Source: a bacterium
GTDB taxonomy: Bacteria > AUK180
Assembly: GCA_023144005.1 (NCBI GenBank)
Contig: JAGLGN010000031.1
Coordinates: 1 to 64,000, forward strand
DNA: 64,000 nt
Reading direction: 5' to 3'
Part shown: positions 18,301 through 30,500 of the stretch, piece by piece
Numbering within the stretch: position 1 is the first letter of the stretch
Layout of the letters: every line of letters starts with the position of its first letter
The notes under the pieces: generated by a model
What the model saw: the letters and a program-made list of their open reading frames with translations, nothing else
The model's database searches: none
What the model was told of the DNA's origin: nothing
Translations under genes and position numbers: made by a program

Positions 18301-20960
18301 AGTCCGCCTGTATCCCAGGTACCGAGAACATTGCCGTTGACATTGTCTACGGATGAATTTATTGGAGTCCAGACACCCGGATTTGCGGCATCCTCATAAT
18401 CAAGGACAAAATACTCCATATCCGCAAGGATTGTGCTTCCGTCTGCGCTGATATTGTCGCTTGCAATACCTATGATATCAACATCCGCAGTGGTAATGAT
18501 TGTATCTTTTACCGGAGAATATATATATGCAATGGGTTTATACATTTCACTCGAATTATCCATGATCCACACATTATCCTTTGCCTCGGCTCCGCGTGAG
18601 GAAATGAAACCGATATTGCTTCCGCCTGAATAATAATTTGCATCAATATCCTTCCCGCCGTAGATAGTGTATAACCGAGTATCAGACCCGTCGGAAGATA
18701 TCGACATTATATCATTGTTTTCAACTCCCGATTTTGACTGGAACATGATCCGGTCACCGTCGGCGCTCCAAGAAGGATTGTCGACAACTAAAGAAGAAGT
18801 AAGATTCTTGAAATCCAATCCATCAGTTGAAATCGTGCAAATAGAGTGTTTATCTGTATTAAGAACGGATCTCCTGAAAGTAATTCTGGTTCCATCAGGT
18901 GATATTTTCGGACCACGATATACAACCGAAGAAGACCTGTCGGGATTATATATATGTGTAAGGGAAGTGGGATTGCTAACAGAAACTTTTACAATGCCTG
19001 AAGCACTTGCAGAAGTATCACCGCCTCTTATGAAAATTATCTCGGAACCGTCAGGTGTCCAAGATGGAGTGAAGGCATAATTCCAGAAATCTGAAATCGG
19101 ACAGGAATAAACCTGTTGTGCATTCCCGAAAGGATCGGGAATATTGTCACTCTCCGAATCAATTTGTTTCATACGAATACCATGTGATTCCACATAGCAT
19201 ACCCAATTCCCGTCAGGGCTTATCTGGGGACTGTCATGATCAATGTTGCCGGAAGTGAGAACAATACTGTTCTGCGATGACAATGAATACAAAACGACTT
19301 GATTGTAACCTGAAGCATCCTCCTGATTGCAGACAGCCCAATTCCCGTCAGGCGTGACACCACCGAGATTGCTTTTACTCGTATCGTCAAAGGTGATCTG
19401 GCGGGTTCCGGCAATATTGATCGTAACCATATCAATAGAAGACAGATTGGAATCCGAATCAGTAACAACCAATTTCAAAGTATAGATTCCCTCATGAGCC
19501 CCGATGCGGGTATCCCATATGCTGAGAATACTATCGTCAACATAGTGACTATTTGAACATAATTGTGTCCAACTGGAAGGGGTCTTTCCCTCACCGTATG
19601 AAAGCTGATACGAACTAAAACTAGAAAGAATACTTCCATCAACACTTCGTCGGCTTCTTGCATTTCCTGTAATATTAATGATGCCGACCTTGTCAGTCAA
19701 ATCCGGTGGAGAAGTAATTTGGGAAACAGGATAGTGAATGGTGTAGGGGTTATCCATGATCCAAATATTGTTAATCAAGTCGGGGGCACGGTCTGAAATA
19801 AAGCATATCTTGTTGCTGCTTGAATAATAATTGGCATTAACATTTTTCACACCCTGCACTGTATATATCCGATTGTCGGAACCGTCAGAAGATATCGTCA
19901 TTATATCATAATTCTCAGTTCCTGTTTTCAAATGGAATATGATTCGCTCACCATTAGGACTCCAAGAGGGATTGCCAGCAACTAAATTTGGAGTGAGGAT
20001 CTTATAATTCGTTCCATCTAATGAAACCGTACAAATATAGTGTTTATCATATTTCGGAAAAGTACGCCTAAAAACAACCTTATTACCGTCTGAAGATACC
20101 TTGGGGCCGCGATAAGTAACCGAAGAGGATCTATCGGCGTTATATATGTGTGTAATAGAACCTGGATCACTGACGGAGACTCTCACGATACCCGAAGCAC
20201 TCGCGGAAGTATCACCACCCCTGATAAATACTATCTCGGAACCGTCAGGTGTCCAAGATGGAGTGAAGGCATAATTCCAGAAATCGGTATCTGGACAGAA
20301 GTATACTTGACGGACATTTCCGGAAGTGTCTGGAACGCCATCACCATCTGAATCTATCTGTTTCATATAAATCCCAAATGATTCCACATAGCATACCCAA
20401 TTCCCGTCAGGGCTAATTTGAGGACTGTCATGATCAATGTTGCCGGAAGTGAGCACAATACTGTTCTGCGATGACAGTGAATACAAAACGACTTGATTAT
20501 AACCTGAAGCATCCTCCTGATTGCAGACAGCCCAATTCCCGTCAGGCGTGACACCTCCAAGATTGCTCTTATTCACATCAGTATTATCAGAAATACAAAT
20601 AGAATTTGCCTCTGATACTGTAACTGAATACTCGTCTGATGTCGCTGTATTCGCTGTATCCCACGCTCTGACTTTATCTATCTCTAGTTTAATATTAAAA
20701 ACCGCAGAATATTTTCCGGTGGAAATAAGTGTGCCGAAAGTTAGAAGATTCCACGAACCTCCATCATCCGTAGAATACTGGAATTCAATCCCTCCCGAAG
20801 CATCGGAATCCGTACAGGAAATTTTATACTCGGCACCCAGGATAAGCTGCTGGCTTTCCAGTCCCCTCATATCGTATATCTTCACATCTGAAGGCGCGGT
20901 AGCGCAGATAAGAGTACTTAAAGAAAAAACAAATACAAGAAGTATTATAAGCTTTCTCAT
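12306..20960 (-). CDS. Giant secreted/surface protein with TolB-like WD40, FlgD-Ig, fibronectin type III and Ig-like repeats (start at internal Met, 20960)
   Basis: Signal peptide 'MRKLIILLVFVFSLSTLICA'; two TolB-like blocks ('SPDGNWVCYVES', 'PSWTPDGSEI'); 'ISPNSDGNKDSAVFSYTI'; many FN3 units ('Y.V.AVDEAGNES'); starts 2 bp from the TPR ORF stop. Confidence 0.85.
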   Translation of the reverse strand: MRKLIILLVFVFSLSTLICATAPSDVKIYDMRGLESQQLILGAEYKISCTDSDASGGIEFQYSTDDGGSWNLLTFGTLISTGKYSAVFNIKLEIDKVRAWDTANTATSDEYSVTVSEANSICISDNTDVNKSNLGGVTPDGNWAVCNQEDASGYNQVVLYSLSSQNSIVLTSGNIDHDSPQISPDGNWVCYVESFGIYMKQIDSDGDGVPDTSGNVRQVYFCPDTDFWNYAFTPSWTPDGSEIVFIRGGDTSASASGIVRVSVSDPGSITHIYNADRSSSVTYRGPKVSSDGNKVVFRRTFPKYDKHYICTVSLDGTNYKILTPNLVAGNPSWSPNGERIIFHLKTGTENYDIMTISSDGSDNRIYTVQGVKNVNANYYSSSNKICFISDRAPDLINNIWIMDNPYTIHYPVSQITSPPDLTDKVGIINITGNARSRRSVDGSILSSFSSYQLSYGEGKTPSSWTQLCSNSHYVDDSILSIWDTRIGAHEGIYTLKLVVTDSDSNLSSIDMVTINIAGTRQITFDDTSKSNLGGVTPDGNWAVCNQEDASGYNQVVLYSLSSQNSIVLTSGNIDHDSPQISPDGNWVCYVESHGIRMKQIDSESDNIPDPFGNAQQVYSCPISDFWNYAFTPSWTPDGSEIIFIRGGDTSASASGIVKVSVSNPTSLTHIYNPDRSSSVVYRGPKISPDGTRITFRRSVLNTDKHSICTISTDGLDFKNLTSSLVVDNPSWSADGDRIMFQSKSGVENNDIMSISSDGSDTRLYTIYGGKDIDANYYSGGSNIGFISSRGAEAKDNVWIMDNSSEMYKPIAYIYSPVKDTIITTADVDIIGIASDNISADGSTILADMEYFVLDYEDAANPGVWTPINSSVDNVNGNVLGTWDTGGLYGIYNVRVSAFIGGEVKNTCHLSYDVQTGFITDFTVDNTSISPNSDGNKDSAVFSYTIASDSTITLLIKKKSDDSLVKTLLSEESKTTGVHICEWDGSDLDLETAIDGYYYAEIAAVQSGSESNKKIEIKVDRELPYALITTPGEGESVGRTFEIRGSATDDSFDHFTLRYSADNGSAWTEILTGAEQVQEGLLFTITLPIGITSGTDLIIALRVYDEANPFSEDILNVVTDFDAPALPDQPTTSVDQNSIIVNWSASPESDVIRYVIYRDDTEIGQSTDLSFTEVMYNDGAYEYKISAVDLAGNESILSTGISQIIDVDHSPPESTLAFGVPFHHFLEYTKVSKNTLITVESDDIDIAGLADIYYKWDFEPYHTANHGDVIAIPEGMSGNHSLYYYGIDNYGNQENEKRRILDIDTIPPMTFLVPTGKYTVSGNVYTVGATYDTCNFSSHYSDTSIIHYRITTYSSTEPWNTYSGSPFQIADTTIEHTVEFYAIDDMDNTEETEVVTIVFDSTPPSTTPLIESLSQTADGVAVALKDRSGEENPSFLIHRKISSGTYSEIGETDSAIFNDAGDKDDGSTYFYKAQVADQYGNVLDNFSNEVSILVDMIPPEVTSITLNPSGIIDNEIVSVTVDISEELREDPVFKAEIPSLNDWEKEIPLSFVSENGGTYTWTGTFLLDVGDGTGEFEFSGIDLAGNTGINIGTPVTFEANIHAPYITDIEITGSINGEQYLNEDIFPVSVEFSEEIDSSTIEFYYFYNNLRYDITLSIDPGNPLNYTGEINLNGFTGEGQAEFFFSADDLHSKTGANIGEYNTSTDRFFNIDTVFPAAPALPVAEKKPEGEIKFTWPALDDDSISYYYVNIVRPDNPDIMTSVEDRTFYSGKFLDEESVTFKVRAIDRATNEGAYSAEVVVIADASLPSSPSGFTAVIDNNAVLASWVAVAEDCVGYNIYKKTAEFTLPDNAAKVNDVLITATSYQDSTLDLDAEYFYAVTAVDEAGNESEVSDRASIQWDIYPPTAQISIIPGSPVKAGDLAIALQVSEPLDTSKSYSLSIKTAGMAAVQNLILTPANDEDTVFTASYTVDSTSGDGEAVFEFSGSDLSGKVGDQITSGKTFIIDTTPPGIPQYLYAQPLGNGEIKITWSPPQGELPSEYFLYRSDDPDQAGQKLDVSIINCEYIDVPDLDAIYYYSVSAVDEAGNEGDIAGPAEVGCDSISPTAIIVLSQESPLTVGKLLISLELSEIVKNEPILQMVTYNGDYFMINLQGSEKSWSGSIYLNETTSDGPGYFDFYAVDFSDNIGKEITEGTDFIIETSPPTAFIEGFPLIVGSNLHYGFTLTSNEPLTEVPKINVQYYDREKQEITLQSGNDELTVFNGSVWIPAGASSGPAEFQFEGNDKYGNTGTVITSGKEFSVDSYPPSSPVIILAKAFPNRMVQLRWLCADTDIAEFEILVEGEEFSEIYYMNKKEIYLHTPDDGNYSFSVRAIDYVGNTGEYSSPVTLTTDGTPPYFTISCLPFPIVSPGDYTFSVFSSENLQSMPVIKWKPEYSDKVTVSGISQVSDNEYSFVLSITGNEYDGLSHFEATGYDLVGNIGNEILSGKNHLVEISKPVCWITTNPSSPFGLGSININLKTNENIQGTPTLTAHFDGSGTQDIILTGSGNLWTGVLDTTSVAQGAGYFSFAATDFADKTSDSTSILSGRDFEVDLTDPAAPTLNAEHIQGGKIRLYWTEPAGENLVYRLKRGVTDQLSSAVEIADGIQGDEYFDYVSAAGDYYYWLNAVDDAGNESDYSGSGTYVNIGVFPPIITYPTTYSVNADPFIVNGSPQTIKGTADPGATIELFRGDTSVAAGIGVDANGDWEYTLLAISEGSDFVITAISTLDGVPSEKSLSITLTRDDIPGVPSGLVVVGHDTKISITWDGNPIETDIAGYNIYRDNDPRAINRNLIVHLGSVPHQYYDIGLTNGRTYSYQITAVDSNGNESPHSDEISTQPIASAIWGVE
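18200..20590 (-). repeat. In-frame tandem duplication of a 1194-bp TolB-like module inside the 2897-aa gene (outer limits approximate)
   Basis: TTGCAGACAGCCCAATTCCCGTCAGGCGTGACAC at 20521 and 19327, CTCGGAACCGTCAGGTGTCCAAGATGGAGTGAAGGCATAATTCCAGAAATC at 20235 and 19041; both offsets are 1194 bp (398 codons). Confidence 0.9.
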
Positions 20961-20962
20961 GA

Positions 20963-21550
20963 TCACCTCTTCTCTACTATTGAGATCAAACGCATACAAT
21001 CAAACCTTACCGTTTTAATATACTGGAAATCCGGGTAATCAGAAATGATTTCCTCGTAAACACCTATCGCCCTTTCGTAGTCGTTTAGCTTTTCATACGC
21101 TTTGCCTTTTCGGTATTTAACACTGACCAAATACTTACTGTCTGGATGAAGAGCTTCAAATTCACTGTATTGCAGTGCGGCTTGTTCATATCGCATGGCA
21201 AAAAAGTAGCAATCGCCAATCCATTTAAATGCGATGGCTGAAGTCTCGCTACCCCCTTGGGCGGCGCTTTCCCGGAAGGCGGAAATTGCCATTTCTATCG
21301 GATATATCCTATTTTCCACCTTGAGGGCGTTCTCTTTATCCCACAAGTAGTAAAGGGCAATTCCCTTTTCAAAAAGCACCTCTGAAGCGAAGTCACCAGC
21401 GGCAGGCATCAATAAATCGCATTTCTCTACCGCTGCTTCGAATTTTCCTTTCTTTATCAGATTCCTGATCTCCACAAGCCCGGATTCTGCGAATACTGAA
21501 ACACATATCATCATAACAACGATCAATGTACTAATCTTGTTAATTTTCAT
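20963..21550 (-). CDS. Secreted tetratricopeptide-repeat protein
   Basis: Signal peptide 'STLIVVMMICVSVFA'; 'AFKWIGDCYFFAMRYEQAALQYSEFEALHPDSKYLVSVKYRKGKAYEKLNDYERAIGVYEEIISDYPD'. Confidence 0.85.
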   Translation of the reverse strand: MKINKISTLIVVMMICVSVFAESGLVEIRNLIKKGKFEAAVEKCDLLMPAAGDFASEVLFEKGIALYYLWDKENALKVENRIYPIEMAISAFRESAAQGGSETSAIAFKWIGDCYFFAMRYEQAALQYSEFEALHPDSKYLVSVKYRKGKAYEKLNDYERAIGVYEEIISDYPDFQYIKTVRFDCMRLISIVEKR

Positions 21551-24500
21551 TATTCCACCTCCCTGTAAAGGGATTCATAGTATAGAAGCAGTTTATCCAT
21601 CTGCAAAAGGCACTCTTTGGTGTCTACATCAATTACTTGCCTTACGTTTCCGATGGACTTAAGGATATCCGAAACTGCCTTGTCAAGCTCATCGATCGTA
21701 CCCGGATATTCTGCGATACGCTCAAATATTTTGATTGCATTACCGATCTTATTGCTGTACTGTGTAATTGCTGTAATCTCCGCAAGTTTCTCCATGATGC
21801 TCTCTTTTAATCCGGCAACTGTTGACGCAACCGTTACATTTCTTTGAACGGTCTCGGAATTAAACCAGATATTATCCACCTTATACAATGTGTTCGTATT
21901 AAAATCCAGATCTCCCGAATAATCGGGGATCCTGATCAAGTACCTGGCGCTGAATTCACTTTCGCTCGAGGCAAAGTCAAATGTGATCGTATTTTCATCT
22001 ATCACTCCGCTGTCATAAGCTTTCAATATCTCAACATTTTGAGGTACCGTTTCAATGATTCTGATATCGGTCGAAATATCCGCTATTACATTGATCGTTA
22101 CAACCGCAACCATGCCGGGAAGGTATTCCCCTGTACTTGCGGGAGCAAAATAATCAATATTTCGGGAGATTATCTCTTCCATTGAAATGTTACCGGCATT
22201 ATTCAGGAGATCAAAACCGTAATAAGAGGCCTTTCCGTCACCAAACGAATTTAAACTGATCACCGGAGCAGGGATGTTGCCAGAGATAGTAATAGTTCCC
22301 GGAATCTCCTGCGACACCACCGTAGCATCATACACTTCCAGCCGTTGTATCCATCCCTCAACGGGAATTGTACCTGCATTGCTTATGATTGAATCGGAAA
22401 TATCAACAATGTAGTCGTTTTCGGGATATTCTCCCGTATATTTCAGATTGAACAGTTCAGGAGAACCACCTTCGGAAATCATTTGGATATACCCAGAGGA
22501 AAGAAGGCCCTTACCGGAGAAAACATGCTCTTTAAGCTCTTCTGATGTACTTCCCGGCAGATTTTCATCTTTTTCGTTAATCCAGTATACATTGTACATT
22601 CCTGTTCTCATTTCATCAACGAAGTCAACGATATTGTCAACTATCAATAAATCCGGCAATCCACTCAGGAACTCAAGGGTTTCCGGCTCTTCAAATCCTT
22701 CGCCGTTCAATAGTAGCACCCTTTCAAATTCAGAAGCAGCTACAATCGTCTCGGTTGCCGGCACAAGGATCACTTCGATCGTAAACTCCTCTGTTGTATT
22801 GTCGACATTATCCGAGGCTTTATATGAAATGGTATATTTTCCCGGAATACTGAAAGGTAACACGAACTGATCAACATAGTTCATCCATCCGGTATCATTC
22901 TGGCCTGAAGCACTTGCGACCCTGTATTGGATATTCTTGACACCGCTCAAGGCATCCTGTGTTATCAGAGAAAACAATGTCCCTTTGAAAACGAGAGTGT
23001 TGACCCCTGAAATCTTAAACGGGTGATAGTCAAGAGCGATCTCGGGCGGGGTGCCGTCCACGGTGAAAGAGGCAGAGCTGCTGATTTCCGTATTGCACGC
23101 ATTGTCCTTCCCGTAATAACTCATTTCGTGGAGACCTTCCGCAAGGCCTGAGAAATAAACAGGCATGAGGTATTGCTGGAGTTCACTTTCATCAATTGAG
23201 AACATCACATTTTCAACACCTGAAGAATACAACCCTCCGTCCACAGAAGATATTTCCAGATTACTCATATCCGAGACAAAGGTAGTACCGGCAATCTGAT
23301 AAATACTTCCGTTAAAATTGACTGATGAGACAGGTGAAATAAGATCAATGAAGACACTTTCGTAATAAACATTGCTCTCAAGGCCCTCAACATCAACTGC
23401 AGTTAACTCAAATGCATACAACTCGTCGGTATATGCCATTCCATCCGAAGAAAGCCCGTTCCAGATAAATGTATTTTCTTCATTCGGCAGCACATATCTG
23501 TGATCCTCAAAGAGTACATTACCTCCTCTATCGAAAACCCTTAAATCCGCTCTGGCAAATTTATCCATTGTAAAACGAAGTTCGCAGATATCCAGACAAT
23601 TATCACCGTTGGGACTGAAATACAAAGGAATTACTGTAGAACTGATAAATTCGGGCCGGGTTTCATCACCGTAATAGCCGGAAAGAATAAACAATCCCGA
23701 AATGGAATCAACCATGACCGTTAAGCTGTTTCCTGCGGTATCGCGCAAAATCTGAATGTCATCGGTTTGAGCGATATGCCACATCCCGGATTCGTCATTA
23801 TATGTCCAGACCTGAAGACGGGTCTCATCAAGTCCCTCTACCTCTTCATCGGTATAGGTGAAGGTAAGCTCAATGGAATTATTGAATTCCGTCTGGCCTG
23901 AAAGCAATTTGATATCGTAAACCTCAGATATAATCGGTTCGATATTCTCAAGGTTCGTATTTTCACCGGGAATACTGTTGACCGGAAGCGAAGATATCAT
24001 CAGCGTATCCACCGGAGAAAGCAGGTCACTCGGATCCACGGTCGCGATAACATCACATTCCAGATTGGCAACGCTGCCGGGAACATTCCACTGACCCTGT
24101 TCACATTCGGGATGTTCCGTAAGACCAAGTATACTGATATTGCCGCTGTTTCCCGAATTGTACTCCGAATAAACTATCTTTGTGCCATCCCGTGAAATCG
24201 CCGGATACGCGATCGCATAACCGAATGACATCGCGGCGATTTCCATATTGTTAGCTATGATAGTATCATTTCTGCCGAGGAAATCGACCTTCCCTATTGA
24301 ATATTCCAGAATATCGGGCTTGCCGGGTAAAATTGTATAATTAACTTGCTCACCGAATGGATCGGGAGAGGCAGAGAATTTCGGAACCACCAGACAGTCC
24401 TCACCGGGGATCATATTGTCGGCAAGAGCGTAGTATACATATTTACTGTCGGAAGACCAACCGATCATATCGACGGCATAGGATGTAGTCATATCGAAAT

Positions 24501-27500
24501 CAGCGATCTCAACAGCCGGAGCACCGTTATAATCCTGCAAATTACCGGCCTCATCCAAAAATACCACTTTTATACTGTAAATGTTTCCAGCGACCCATGA
24601 GAAATAGGCGAGCTTTCTATTATCAGGAGATATCAAAGGTTGCCAGCACCATTCATCATTTTCGCTTATCTTCTGGTATACAGGAACACTCCCTGCCAGA
24701 TTTACGGTGTAAACAGGATTAGGATTCCCCTGTTCGTTCGAATCAGGAGTTCCGTTCACGGCAAGGAATTGCCCGTTATTGCTCCAGTCTATACCGTATG
24801 AGAAAGCATAGAGTTCCCTTACTGTGCTTATCCCGGACTCATTGTATATCTTCAATGTTGTTCCGCCGTTAGTTCTTGAAATGAACGCCAGATCATTTGC
24901 CTGCTTATTCCATACATGATCCCATTCAAGCACCGATTCGTCAATAATATCGGTTGTATTGTTTATGAGATCCAGGATCTCGATCTTATACCCCCTGAAA
25001 TATGCCAGATAATTATCATCAAAGGAGAGTTTCGGAACATCAGTCGGCGGCGGATACCAGGTCTGCCACCATGGCCAACCGGCCGGCTTGAACGCCTCGG
25101 GCACATTATTGACAATTAGCGTGCCGTCTATATTACCGCTCCAGATCCCAGCGTTTCGGGAAATATTGTACGGGAGAGTTATGCCGGGCTGGATAAAACA
25201 GTTGTTACACCTACATTCATCCTCTGAAAGCATATATGTCACTATTTCACCGCTGCTGTTGAAGATCGGCTGGCCTGTGAAATATCCGGTCGGGAATTCA
25301 ATCGTATTGTCCAAAGCGATCGTCGTTATCTTTCGGGTGGTATCGAGATCCACACTGACCGAATCGATGTCCTGATTACCGTTGGGATCTTCGGCGGTAA
25401 GGGTACAGGTATATGTTCCCTCGGGTGCTGACAGTCCTGATGCATCATTTCCATCCCATGTAAAGATATAATTTGTCGTTTCAGCTGCTCCCGCAATGGA
25501 GTAAATCGCCTGGCCTGTGATCATACTTGTGATATCTAAGGTCCAGTATTCAATGCCTCTGTCATCACTTACATTCAAGGTAAATATTACCTGGTCTTCA
25601 CATTCATCTCCATCAGGAGAAAATTTCGTAAGATCAGAGGTTAATGTCACTACCGGAGAAAGATCCGTCACAGAAAGTGAAAGGCTTGATTCACCGCTGA
25701 TATTCAAAACATTATCGACCGCGCAAAGCGTATATTCAGCGTCATATCCTTCGGGAAGAACCTCATCAAGGTAAGTTGCGGCTCCGAATGCTATGTCGGC
25801 GATCTTTTTGTTGTTTCTACTCAGTATGTACGAGTTCACGCCGGAATGAGCGTCAGTTAATCCGGAATGATCGTCGGTTGATCCGGTAAAACTCACCAAA
25901 ACACCGTCAAATGTGAGAACCGCGGTTGTAAGCAGTGGAACTGTCGGAGGAATTGAATCGAGAATGACCGTTTTGTCAACTGTAGTGGAAATATTACCCA
26001 GATTATCCGAAACATATGCGGATATGGTATGACTGCCGTCGAGCAGAGTCATATTGAAATCCTGTGTATACTCGATATCTGTTCCGCCGTCAATTGAGTA
26101 ATAGCGTTTTTCCAGACCGGAGCCGGAATCCGTACCTGATATTCCGAAATAGGTTTCAGTTGAAACATAGAGATCACTGGAAGCATCTAAGTAAGCGGGC
26201 CCTGAAACCACTGAGATCAAAGCCACCGGAACTTCTCCATCCAGGAAGATGTCATAAGTGATTTCTTCGGTCTCATTCCCGAGCAAGTCGGCGGATTTGA
26301 CGGTCAGAATATGACTCCCCTGGCCAATTATCTGCAAGGCAGTAGAATACAGTATATAAGCTCCGTCATCCACTTTATAATAACATTGCGCTAAATCCTC
26401 ACCACAGCCCGCATCTGTAAATTCCAGTGTGATATCAGTCGTTGAAAGGACATAAAGCGGATCTTCACCGTAACTGTTGGTTGCGGTCAGGGTTATTTCA
26501 GGTGGCGTATTGTCCATGGTAAAATCTTCAGTATTCTCAGTTTCGGTGTTGAATACATTATCTTCCGAATAATACGATACGGTCAACGGACCATCTTCAG
26601 AAGTGATTGTAAACGGGACATCATAAATCGAATAACCATCGGTACCGTATTTGAAGTAACTGTTCCTGACTCCTGAAGTTGAGTATGAGGAGTGCTCGGA
26701 AACCGAGATTGTGAACAATGTTTCGTGATTCACATAAGTACCAGAAGAAGGGCCTGATGTCGCCAGCGTGGAATCAGGCGGAAGATCATCTATGTCCACG
26801 ATCAATTCGCCGACAGGCCCGTATGTACCATCACCGGTATTCACCGCCTTATAGAAGATCGAATATGTCGCCTGAGCCGACGGATACAAAGGAATCGAAT
26901 ATGTCAGATAAGTTCCCTCGACGCTGTCATTATTGTACTCTATCAGGTCAAATGCGGACCCCGGACATCTGTTTTCAAGTGTAAAGACATAATCCAAAGA
27001 CGCAAAAAGCTGAGTATCCGTTTCATGAAGAGGCTTATCCGAGATGGCCAATACACAGTTGATCTCATCGGTAACTTTGATGGTAAATTCATAATCTCCA
27101 GTGGAATTGCCTAAATTGTCCACGGCGCTGTAAGTGATAGTGTATAGGCCGGTCGCAGCAAGTATAAACTCCACTTCATCACTGTCAGTGATGATAGAAG
27201 ACCCTCCGTTTATCGAATATGTAATATTGTCGATCCCGGAACCAGTGTCGGCTGCGCTTATTGTATAGGAGTAACCTGTAATGGTCTCGGCATAATTTCC
27301 CTCTCTGTTTATATAGAAGCCGTTAATCGTGAAATCCAGGGAAGGAGCGCTTTCATCAAGTATCGAATTCACAGAGACGATTTCGCTGAAGTTACCTACA
27401 TTGTCCACTCCTCTGAAATAAAGAGGAGTTCCCGCTTCGGAATACCCGCCGGGATACTGAACGGAGTTTACCCAGAAAATGCCGTCCGTTGAATACTGGG

Positions 27501-30500
27501 TTGATTTCACGCCCGAACCCGTATCGGTGGCGCTCAGATCGAATGTTGTGGAATCTTTGACATAGATCGGACCATCGTCAGGAGAGTAGTTATCCCCTAC
27601 GACCGCATAATTTATTTCGGGATCGCCGATATCTACATTAAAGGAGAAGTCTTCAGTCGCGCTTGTGTTCCCTACTTTATCAATACCGTAATAGGAGAGC
27701 AGATAGTCACCCTCCTGCGCAATACTAAGAGGTGCGCAATAATCACCGAACTCCCCTGCAGCGCCCATTCTGTACTTTATCACATCCGGGAATATATCCG
27801 TTGCCGACAAAGAAATGCGGGCGGTTCCGCTGATCCAGTTATAGCCCGTGCCTGCATCATTATATACATACGGGATTACCGAGTGTGTTACAGCAGGAGC
27901 ATCGTTGTCTATGTAAAGCGGGAATATCCTCTCATCTTCCATATTTGACAGGTTATCAATACTATGATATCCGATCTCGTGAAGTCCGCTTGAAAGCGAA
28001 GCCAGATCGATCACGGAATCCTGCACATAGTCAATCCAGGCAGCATCATCAAAACGATATTGCGTCAAATCTACTCCGGTCGTAATTGTACCCGGATCAG
28101 AAGATATGAAGCTGAAGCCGTTGCTTCCCGAAGTTACCCTTAGCCCTTGCGGGGTGGCAGCGACAATTCCCGTAAAACTGATATATGTCAGAGGCGGAAT
28201 CCCGTCAACGGAATAGGTTTCATTATAACTCTCTTCATTTCCCACATTGTCAACGATCGTATAATCTATTTCCTCGATTCCCGAAAGAATATACGGATGG
28301 AATCCCGCAGTATAGACAACATAGTTACCCTTGTTGATACTGTACTGGATTTCCTTTACTCCGCTGTTTTTCACATCAGCCGTATCCGTACCGGTCAGAG
28401 TGATATCCGTAACGGATGAAGCGTATTGCACTGTCTCTATAATGTAATCAGGATCAAATGCTATACTGCCGGACGGCGGAGTATTATCAACATATACCGG
28501 CCATGTCTTCTGATAGATGAGCGTCGAGGTAGCGTCCCAGGCCTTTACTTCAATAGTGTGTGCTCCGGCGGATATCAGCTGAAATTCCGCATCTTCTACA
28601 TAAGGCGTAAACCCGGAAGCGTCAATCTGATATTCGACAAATCCTATTGAAGCATCGGTCCAGTTCAATTTGAATATATTGTCAAGCGATGAAAATACAT
28701 CGTCCGTAGTGATATGCAGGGGTTTACTGCAAGTGAGGGTTACAAGAGGTATCTGCAAGTCACAGATTACGCTGACCTCTTTCTCCACTTCGACATTTCC
28801 AAGAATATCGGTCGATCTGAATGCGAAAGTGTAAGTTTCCTCAGTATCGAACAATACTCCGGCAGATTCGTCATAAACGATCTCATCACCGATGTCAATG
28901 CGGTATTTCGTATATGCGGTCAGGCTTTCATCGGATACACTGAGAAATACCGAAGTACCCGGAGTGACATAATAATTCACACCGTCCGTATGGATGTCAT
29001 CATATTTAGCGATAGAGGTAACGGGAGAATTATCATCTACATAAATGACCGTTGACTTGACGGTTTCCAGATTCCCCACATTGTCCAGTGATCTGTATTC
29101 GAGGAATGTTTCCTCAGAACCTATCAAGGGCACGTTCCCGTCTGTCCACTCCATGTTATTGATGCGCCATTCTGTATTCGCGATTCCTGAAGTCATATCG
29201 GTCGCGCTTATCGAAAGAACCGTTGAGGAAGTGATGTACAGGTACCCGCTGCCGGGATCATAGGATGCTCCGCTGACACTAATGCTTGAGACCGGAATGT
29301 CGCTGTCCACGGAAATCGTTCTCTCATACTGGGATTCGTTATTCAGAAGGTCAATACCCTTGTATCCGATACGGAAACCGTCTTCGGCAGGAGAAGGTAT
29401 CTGCATTCCATCACTGTAATCGGAGCCGCCGATTGGGTATCCGTCTATTGTATAGGTGATTTTATCTATACCGGATACATCAGTACCGGAAATGTAAAAT
29501 GAATTATCTGGAGAAGAATAGTCATAACCGTCTTTTTCGTAAATACCCATAGAGCTGCTTAGATATAGCTGCGGTCCCTGATTATCGGCGATTATCTGTC
29601 TTTCAGATATTCCCGTACTGTTTCCCACATTGTCATCCGCGAAATAGTAAATCCTTGTATTCTCGGTAAAATCTGCGAAGTTGGCCGAAAAGATATTCCA
29701 CGCGCTGCCATCTTCTGGCAGATCATACAGGTAATAAATGTTTCTGACACCGGAGCCGGTATCGGAAGATGTAAAGCCGAGCTCGAATAAACCCGATACA
29801 TACACCTTACCCGAAGCATTGTCAAACAAATAATTTCCGGAAACGCCAGATAATTCCACTATAGGCGGCAGGCGGTCTATATCAAGTGTTATCGATTTTA
29901 TAGGAGATTCGATGTTTGCGGTATTGTCTTCACTATAGTAGTGATATGTAACGGACTCCTCGGAAGGCCCCGTCAGAAGCGGGATCGTATAGGGTTGATA
30001 CTGATCTGAAGTCCCTTTTGCATAGAGGATCTCTTTCACACCGGAAGCTTCATCGAGCCCTTGATCAACAGATGTGAATATCACTCCGGTCGAGCCCGAT
30101 ATGTAATTATTGAAATGTTCGCCCGTGAATGCCACCGTTGTGACTGGCGACAAGTCGTCGACATAGATCGTATAAGTTCTTTCATCTTCGAGCGAGGCGG
30201 CGGCTAAATTGTCATACGAATAAAACGATATTTTCTGCATACCCGGATTCGGCAGTGTGAACGGACTGCTTGAACCATCGAAGAAAGTGTAATCTGTGGT
30301 GGGATGTATCCGGTACATAACCCCAGTTGCGGGAGGATCCCACGTAAACCCGATCAGCGCGTCTTTGACAAATATTCTGCCGAGTGCGTCGATGTACGGC
30401 GCGGGATCTATGGTTATCGCGGAATACGGAATGGAATCCGTGATCTCGAATGCGGTCTCGAAAATACGGGTGACATTTCCCACATTATCGGTCGCCCTGT

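Noticed and set aside
20961-20999. Supplied upstream start of the 2897-aa ORF (MYAFDLNSREEVI...)
   Set aside because: Overlaps the TPR gene; the internal Met at 20960 directly precedes a good signal peptide and follows GAAGAGGTGATC
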